From an uncultured Verrucomicrobiota bacterium (GTDB lineage Bacteria; Verrucomicrobiota; Kiritimatiellia; RFP12; UBA1067), in NCBI GenBank assembly GCA_945834475.1, contig CAMAHK010000011.1:1-45869 (forward strand): DNA of 45,869 nt. Direction: 5' to 3'. Shown piece after piece: positions 41,694 through 45,869 of this stretch. Positions within the stretch are counted from its first letter, which is position 1, and each line of letters starts with the position of its first letter. The notes beneath the pieces were generated by a model that was not told where the DNA came from, did not search any database, and worked only from the letters and a program-made list of their open reading frames with translations. The position numbers and the translations under genes are program-made.

Positions 41694-41725
41694 TCAACCT
41701 CCACCTCTTATCTCAACCTCATCTC
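41694..41725. repeat. CAACCT/GGTTGA-like tract upstream of the 152-residue lipoprotein gene
   Basis: TCAACCTCCACCTC, TTATCTCAACCTC: degenerate copies filling the 35-nt gap. On the coding strand GGAGGTTGAC lies directly before the ATG and would act as ribosome site. Confidence 0.5.
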
Positions 41726-43051
41726 TCACCCGAACATCTCCGTGCGCCACGGTTCGCGCATCATGTCCTCCTGGTAGAGGAAGCGCTCGGCCGCCGGATC
41801 GTTCTTCGCATGAAGCGTGTCGGGATCGAACTCGAAGCCGCGCCCGAGGCGCCACGCGACGATCGCAAGATTGAACATCGACGACGACCGGAAACCATTG
41901 CACTCGTTCAGGGCGAATGTCTTGCGGTTCAGGCAGCTGTCGATGAAGTCCGTCTGCTGCGGCGCCGGCTTCGGCAGGTCGGCGAGCGTCTTGAGGACCT
42001 TCTCCTCACTCCACCAGCCGTTCGCGTCCTTGATGCGCAGCGTCTTGCCGTCCTTCGCCTTCTTGTAGACGCAAAGGCCGTTCGATCCGCGCAGAAGCGG
42101 CTCCTCGCGCAGCGAGACGTCGCCGTCGAGAATCACCTCCGTGCCGTCCGCGTACGTGAGCGTGAAACGGTCGAAGCTGCCGACCGCCTCCGGATGCTGG
42201 GCAAGCCCCTTGTAGTCGATCTTCACCGGCGAGGTCTCGTCCTTGCAGAGGAGGTACTGCAGCGGATCGAGATAGTGCTGCGCCATGTCCCCGAGCCCGC
42301 CCGAGTCGTAGTCCCAGTAGCCACGGAACGACGTGCCGAAACGATGGTCGGAATACGGCTTCCACGGCGCCGGACCGAGCCACATGTCCCAGTCAAGCCC
42401 CTGCGGCACGACCTGGGCGTGATCCTGCACGCGCCCGGACCAGCCGAACTTCCACGAGAAGCCCTGGCCCTCGCCGAACACGCACTTGATCGGACCCTTG
42501 CCCAAAAGCCCGTTCTCGACGATCTGACGGATCGGCTCGACCGGCGTGCCGAAGCCGTAGAACGTGTCCTTGAAGCGGAACCACGTGTTGAGGCGGAACA
42601 TCCGCTTCTTGGCCTGGACGACCTCCATGACGCGACGGCCCTCGCCGACCGTGCGAGTCATCGGCTTCTCGCACCAGACGTCCTTGCCGGCCTGCGCCGC
42701 CATCACGCTCTGAACGCCGTGCCAGTGCGGCGGCGTACAGATGTGGACGATGTCGACGTCCTTGTCCGCCAGCAGCGCAAGGAAGTTCTCGTACGCCTTC
42801 ACCTTACCCCAGCCCGCCTTCTCGGCGGCCGCAAGGCCGGCCGTCACGCGCGGTGCATACGGATCGCACAGACCGATTAGGCGCGAGCCCTTGAACGGCA
42901 GGTGATTCTCGCTATGCGCAATGCAGCCGAAGCCGATGAGCGCACGCGTCAGCTGGTTCGAGGGCGCCGTCGCCCCCCACAGCACCTTCGCCGGCACAAT
43001 ATTGAAGACCCCGAAAGCCCCCGCCGTCTTAATAAAAGTTCTTCTATCCAT
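41726..43051 (-). CDS. Gfo/Idh/MocA-family oxidoreductase with Tat-type signal
   Basis: 441 residues. Begins MDRRTFIKTAGAFGVF, a twin-arginine-type leader. The Rossmann part has LIGFGCIAHSENHL (variant of GxGxxG), then WCEKPMTRTVGEGRRVM with the EKP motif, and YWDYDSGGLGDMAQHYLDPLQY typical of the exported subfamily in Planctomycetes and Verrucomicrobia. Such proteins oxidise or reduce sugar rings with bound NAD(P). Next to a DUF1080 protein it may form a 3-keto-glycoside step. GGAGG 7 nt before the ATG belongs to the repeat/REP junction at 43052-43090. Confidence 0.9.
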   Translation of the reverse strand: MDRRTFIKTAGAFGVFNIVPAKVLWGATAPSNQLTRALIGFGCIAHSENHLPFKGSRLIGLCDPYAPRVTAGLAAAEKAGWGKVKAYENFLALLADKDVDIVHICTPPHWHGVQSVMAAQAGKDVWCEKPMTRTVGEGRRVMEVVQAKKRMFRLNTWFRFKDTFYGFGTPVEPIRQIVENGLLGKGPIKCVFGEGQGFSWKFGWSGRVQDHAQVVPQGLDWDMWLGPAPWKPYSDHRFGTSFRGYWDYDSGGLGDMAQHYLDPLQYLLCKDETSPVKIDYKGLAQHPEAVGSFDRFTLTYADGTEVILDGDVSLREEPLLRGSNGLCVYKKAKDGKTLRIKDANGWWSEEKVLKTLADLPKPAPQQTDFIDSCLNRKTFALNECNGFRSSSMFNLAIVAWRLGRGFEFDPDTLHAKNDPAAERFLYQEDMMREPWRTEMFG

Positions 43052-43060
43052 TGTCAACCT

Positions 43061-43091
43061 CCGTACCGCGGTGCGTCCCCGCCCGCGGCCT
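43061..43091 (+). repeat. REP-like hairpin copy F (gap before the Gfo/Idh gene)
   Basis: Head CCGTA, 5' arm CCGCGGtGCG, loop TCCC, 3' arm CGCCCGCGG (core 43066-43088). Directly next to TCAACCTC (43053-43060), repeating the neighbourhood of hairpin and CAACCT tract seen in the MFS-acyltransferase gene. Confidence 0.75.
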
Positions 43092-43112
43092 CTCCAAGCA
43101 CCACCCTCAACC

Positions 43113-44582
43113 TCACAGTTCCTTGATGAAGACGTTCCTCCACTCGGTCGGATCGCCGTGGCACTGCAGCTCGAGCTGTTCCTTCGGGAAGATCGCCTGC
43201 TTGCGGTCCCAGTAGTTCTCCAGCGTCACGTTGTCGACGACCAAGACGCCGTTCAGCCACACGGTCACCTTCTCGCCGCGCATGATCACGTGGAAGCGGT
43301 TCCAGTCGCCGACGGGACGGTCCGCGATCGCGAGCGCATCGTGCGGATTCTTCTGGTTGTTGTAAAGTCCGCCCGAACCGATGCCCCACTGGTTGTGCGC
43401 ATCCCAGATCTGCACCTGCGGCGACCCGCGCAGATAAAGCCCCGAATCACCCGTAATCGAAAGCGTGCGCCAGTCGGCCCAGAGCTCGAAGTCCCCGAGA
43501 TCCTTGATCGTCGCCAGCGAATACCCGCCCTTGTAGCCGTCGAAGAAGAGGTTGCCATTGCGGACGTGCCAATGCTCGTCGCGCCCCTTGTCGGCAATCG
43601 CCTGCATCGCCGCGCGCTTCGCCGGCGTCGCCGCCTGACGGATGATCGGATTGTCGAACTTCTCCTCCGTCGTCACGCCCTTCCACATCGTCTTGAGCTG
43701 CTCGGGGCAGCCGTCGAAATACGTCGTGAAGCCGCACGGTGCCGCCATCTTCTGCTTCGGACAGACCGCACCCATCTTTGCGTCGTCCGGTAGCTCCTTG
43801 ATGCGGATGTTCTTCCACATCACGTGATGCCCGTGCCCGAGCCAGCCGATGTGGCCCTTCGCGTTGTGGAGACCCGGATGCTTCTTGCCGTCCGGCGTGT
43901 CGCCGTCGCCCCTGAACTTCGACATGTCACCCTTCGTGATCAGGTAACCGTTCAGGTAAACCTCGATCTCGCTGCCGATGACCTTCACTTCCTCGAAGTT
44001 CCACATCCCGGGCTTGCGCACGTAGCTACCACCGCCCGTGAAGTTCTTGTCCTTGCCCCAGATCTGCTTGTCGACGTTGTCACGGAGAGACGGCACGACG
44101 CCGTAGATTGACCCCGTGTACTGGTAGGGCTTGAGCTTGTCGACCTTGTTGGAGCCGTCGTAGTACCAGCTGCCGCCGTCATCGAGAAGCTGAAGCTCGC
44201 ACATGCCGTGATACGCCGCGTCCACGTCGGCCGACGGTGTGCGGATGCCCAGGCCGTTATTGCCGTTCTCGGGCATCACGAACTCAAAGCGGAGGATGAA
44301 GTTGCGATACTCCTTCTCCGTGAGGAGATTGCCGCGGTCGCCCTGAACCTTGCGGTCGGGGAAGCACGCGAGCACGTTCTCTTTCTTGACCGTGCCGTTG
44401 TTGAGCTTCACCTCGATCGTCTCAACACCATACATCTGCGAGCCCGTCCAGCCCGTCAGGTCCTTGCCGTTGAAGAGCGGGACAAACCCCTCCTCAATCG
44501 TCTCGGGATACGAATTCTCACACAGGCAGCAACACCCCGAAACCGCCGCCGCACCCATCAAGAAAAGAATCTTACCATCCAT
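43113..44582 (-). CDS. Lipoprotein with two DUF1080 (3-keto-glycoside hydrolase-like) domains
   Basis: 489 residues. MDGKILFLMGAAAVSGC is a lipoprotein signal. Domain 1, about 33-262, has FVPLFNGKDLTGWTG, NFILRFEFVMPENGNNGLGIRTP and HVMWKNIRIKEL; domain 2, about 340-489, repeats the pattern (FELWADWRTLSITGDSGLYLRGSPQVQIWD, EWRNVFIKEL). DUF1080 folds as a concanavalin-like sandwich and some members hydrolyse 3-keto-disaccharides. The segment between (MAAPCGFTTYFDGCPEQLKTMWK) is not recognised. It lies on the cell surface or periplasmic side, next to the Gfo/Idh protein. Confidence 0.9.
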   Translation of the reverse strand: MDGKILFLMGAAAVSGCCCLCENSYPETIEEGFVPLFNGKDLTGWTGSQMYGVETIEVKLNNGTVKKENVLACFPDRKVQGDRGNLLTEKEYRNFILRFEFVMPENGNNGLGIRTPSADVDAAYHGMCELQLLDDGGSWYYDGSNKVDKLKPYQYTGSIYGVVPSLRDNVDKQIWGKDKNFTGGGSYVRKPGMWNFEEVKVIGSEIEVYLNGYLITKGDMSKFRGDGDTPDGKKHPGLHNAKGHIGWLGHGHHVMWKNIRIKELPDDAKMGAVCPKQKMAAPCGFTTYFDGCPEQLKTMWKGVTTEEKFDNPIIRQAATPAKRAAMQAIADKGRDEHWHVRNGNLFFDGYKGGYSLATIKDLGDFELWADWRTLSITGDSGLYLRGSPQVQIWDAHNQWGIGSGGLYNNQKNPHDALAIADRPVGDWNRFHVIMRGEKVTVWLNGVLVVDNVTLENYWDRKQAIFPKEQLELQCHGDPTEWRNVFIKEL

Positions 44583-44611
44583 CGTTCACCTTCACCTTTC
44601 ATTTTTACTTC

Positions 44612-44624
44612 GGGCCACAGGCCC
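44612..44624. repeat. Short hairpin between nadC and the DUF1080 gene
   Basis: GGGCC / GGCCC around ACA, 3 nt after the nadC stop codon. Without a T run, so a weak terminator at best or another REP-like element. Confidence 0.35.
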
Positions 44625-44626
44625 AC

Positions 44627-45556
44627 TCACACCACCTTCCATTCGAGCGACAGGTCGATCGACCCCGCCGAATGCGTGAGGCACCCGAGCGAAATCGCCG
44701 TGACGCCCGTCGCCGCGACTTCCTTCGCGCGCTCGAGCGTAATCCCGCCCGACGCCTCGGTCTTCGAGATGCCCTTGCACATCTTGACACACTTCTTCAT
44801 GTCGGCGCAGCTCATGTTGTCGAGCATGATCCACTCGGGTTTCGCCTTGAGCGCACTCTCGCATGCCCTGAGGCTCTCGACCTCAACTTCGACGTCGAGC
44901 TTCGGAAACGCCTTGCGCGCCGCGACGACCGCCTGGTCGAGCTGGTCCGGGTCGCCGCCCTTCCAGAGACGGCGGTGATTGTCCTTCATGAGGACGCGGT
45001 CATACATGCCCATGCGGTGGTTCGTGCCGCCGCCGCAGGTGACGGCGTACTTCTCGAAAACGCGGAGCCCCGGTGTCGTCTTGCGCGTGTCGAGGATGAG
45101 CGTTCCGTACTTCTTCGTCGCGTCGACGAACTTCTTCGCGAGCGTCGCCGTCGCGCACATGCGCTGCATGAAGTTGAGCGCCGTCCGCTCGGCCGCAAGA
45201 ATCGAACGCGCCTTGCCGCGGAAGGTGAGAATCGTCTCCTTCGGCTTCACGACGGACCCGTCGGGTTTCAGAATCGTCACCTTGATCTTCGGGTCGACCG
45301 CCTTCATGACGGCCTTCGCGACCGTCGCCCCGGCGACGACGCACCCCGTGCCCTTCGAATAGATCTCGCCCGTTGCAACCGCGTCAGGATCGACCAACGC
45401 CTCGCTCGTCGCGTCGCACCAGAGGGGACGCGACATTCCTGTCGCGTCGCAACGAGAATCTCCCGCCGCGCCCCGTCCGTCCACACTCCAAAGATCCTCA
45501 TCCAGGGCCAGCCGCACAGCGGCCTTCGCCCGGGGCGAAAGCATCACATCCTTCAT
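44627..45556 (-). CDS. nadC: Nicotinate-nucleotide diphosphorylase (quinolinate phosphoribosyltransferase)
   Basis: 309 residues. Conserved blocks: GEIYSKGTGCVVAG, LTFRGKARSILAAERTALNFMQRMCATAT, LILDTRKTTPGLR, KYAVTCGGGTNHRMGMYDRVLMKDNH, IMLDNMS and ASGGIT. It converts quinolinate and PRPP to nicotinate mononucleotide. Near the N terminus, where the family reads EDLGxGDVTSEAL, there is instead a roughly 20-residue insertion (about 23-45, including RCDATGMSRPLW) before CDATSEAL. The insertion is encoded by a perfect 9-bp hairpin (45427-45448). nadA and nadB are not adjacent. The gene follows the 66-residue membrane protein by 14 nt. Confidence 0.94.
   Translation of the reverse strand: MKDVMLSPRAKAAVRLALDEDLWSVDGRGAAGDSRCDATGMSRPLWCDATSEALVDPDAVATGEIYSKGTGCVVAGATVAKAVMKAVDPKIKVTILKPDGSVVKPKETILTFRGKARSILAAERTALNFMQRMCATATLAKKFVDATKKYGTLILDTRKTTPGLRVFEKYAVTCGGGTNHRMGMYDRVLMKDNHRRLWKGGDPDQLDQAVVAARKAFPKLDVEVEVESLRACESALKAKPEWIMLDNMSCADMKKCVKMCKGISKTEASGGITLERAKEVAATGVTAISLGCLTHSAGSIDLSLEWKVV
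45427..45448. repeat. Hairpin family 2, copy 2 (inside nadC)
   Basis: GACGCGACA / TGTCGCGTC is a perfect 9-bp stem with loop TTCC. The flanks GGGGACG...CGTCGCA match the copy at 12290-12311. It is translated as part of the nadC insertion. Confidence 0.7.
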
Positions 45557-45570
45557 TCGTCAGTCCTCCA

Positions 45571-45771
45571 TCAGGCGCCCTTCAGGAAGTCCCAATGCTG
45601 ATACAGCATGTACGTCAGAAGCGCGACGACGCCCAACGCGACGAGCGCCGCGCCGAAGGCCACGGTCAGCGACTTGCCGCCGGCAGATTTCGGTGCCTCT
45701 GCAGGCGCATCTAGACGAAAACGGTCGGCGATGGTCGCGCCGCCTTCTTTTGCTGGTTTCTTGATAGTCAT
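45571..45771 (-). CDS. Small single-pass membrane protein, unknown function
   Basis: 66 residues. A charged N-terminal half (TIKKPAKEGGATIADRFRLDAPAEAPKSAGGK) and one C-terminal helix (SLTVAFGAALVALGVVALLTYMLY) ending in QHWDFLKGA. No family recognised. ATG 45769-45771 stands 6 nt after a TATAAT box, so the mRNA may be leaderless. It is followed by nadC after 14 nt. The upstream open frame is not plausible coding sequence. Confidence 0.65.
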   Translation of the reverse strand: MTIKKPAKEGGATIADRFRLDAPAEAPKSAGGKSLTVAFGAALVALGVVALLTYMLYQHWDFLKGA

Positions 45772-45777
45772 AACAGC

Positions 45778-45817
45778 ATTATACCACTTCTCCGTGAGGA
45801 AAATCAAGTTCTCACGG
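45778..45817 (-). promoter_or_regulatory. Promoter with flanking inverted repeat for the 66-residue protein / nadC
   Basis: TGGTATAAT (TATAAT at 45778-45783) with TTGATT (45802-45807) 18 nt upstream. The -35 lies between inverted arms CCGTGAG (45792-45798) and CTCACGG (45811-45817), the arrangement of a repressor operator. Predicted start at about 45771, the ATG itself. The remaining bases to 45869 show nothing else. Confidence 0.5.
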
Positions 45818-45869
45818 GCGCATCTGTGGATTTTAAAACTTCTTCTCCCCATCTGCACCTACCAATAGC

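Overview
The window is a GC-rich bacterial chromosome segment that is almost entirely coding. Apart from one regulator at the left edge (208-1335, plus strand), every gene is on the minus strand, so transcription runs right to left. The gene content suggests an anaerobic member of the Planctomycetes-Verrucomicrobia-Chlamydiae group, plausibly a gut-type Kiritimatiellota or Lentisphaerota relative. The basis is a XylR-like AraC regulator, a secreted GH29 alpha-L-fucosidase, a DUF1080 lipoprotein next to a Tat-type Gfo/Idh/MocA protein, a superoxide reductase, a MoxR-DUF58-DUF4381-VWA operon and ExbB/ExbD-TPR genes. The phylum is inferred, not proven. No rRNA, tRNA, CRISPR array or phage was seen.

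Layout by region. 1-3.5 kb: phosphoesterase fragment, XylR-like regulator, alpha/beta hydrolase, and a REP-associated tyrosine transposase (RAYT) bordered by related hairpins. 3.5-8.1 kb: DUF2339 membrane protein, MFS-acyltransferase fusion, TetR regulator. 8.1-12.3 kb: stand-alone AICAR transformylase, a strongly structured non-coding stretch, superoxide reductase, prepilin peptidase, gpsA. 12.3-21.8 kb: fucosidase, then a tightly packed run rpiB-glyA fusion, era, TPR protein, exbB, exbD, small protein, pyrE, ribBA. 21.9-37.2 kb: an apparent long transcription unit with an exopolysaccharide module (Wza-like lipoprotein, unknown exported protein, outer-membrane barrel, Wzy/ligase, BY-kinase, dTDP-glucose dehydratase), dnaG, then moxR, DUF58, murA, DUF4381, VWA. 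37.2-45.9 kb: tsaE, hydroxyacid dehydrogenase, acyl-CoA synthetase, two lipoproteins, coaX, Gfo/Idh protein, DUF1080 protein, nadC, small membrane protein.

The most striking signal is not a gene. At least four families of short dispersed repeats occur both between genes and in frame inside conserved housekeeping enzymes. (1) A REP-like hairpin in six copies, with two subtypes that keep pairing through compensatory changes, lies inside era, dnaG, the MFS-acyltransferase and the DUF58 gene, and in two intergenic gaps. (2) A CAACCT/GGTTGA tandem tract lies inside coaX, rfbB and the MFS-acyltransferase and next to several start codons. (3) An 8-mer tract (ATTCGCCA / ATTCAGTC) is shared by the prepilin peptidase gene and an intergenic gap. 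(4) A second hairpin family lies inside nadC and upstream of gpsA. A resident RAYT with an unusual DprA-like C-terminal domain could be related to the hairpin families. The result looks like continuing repeat colonisation of linkers, loops, signal peptides and tails.

Other points: MurA carries Asp in place of the catalytic Cys (predicted fosfomycin resistance); RpiB is fused to serine hydroxymethyltransferase; PurH is reduced to its transformylase domain; and the BY-kinase is tyrosine-rich at both ends.
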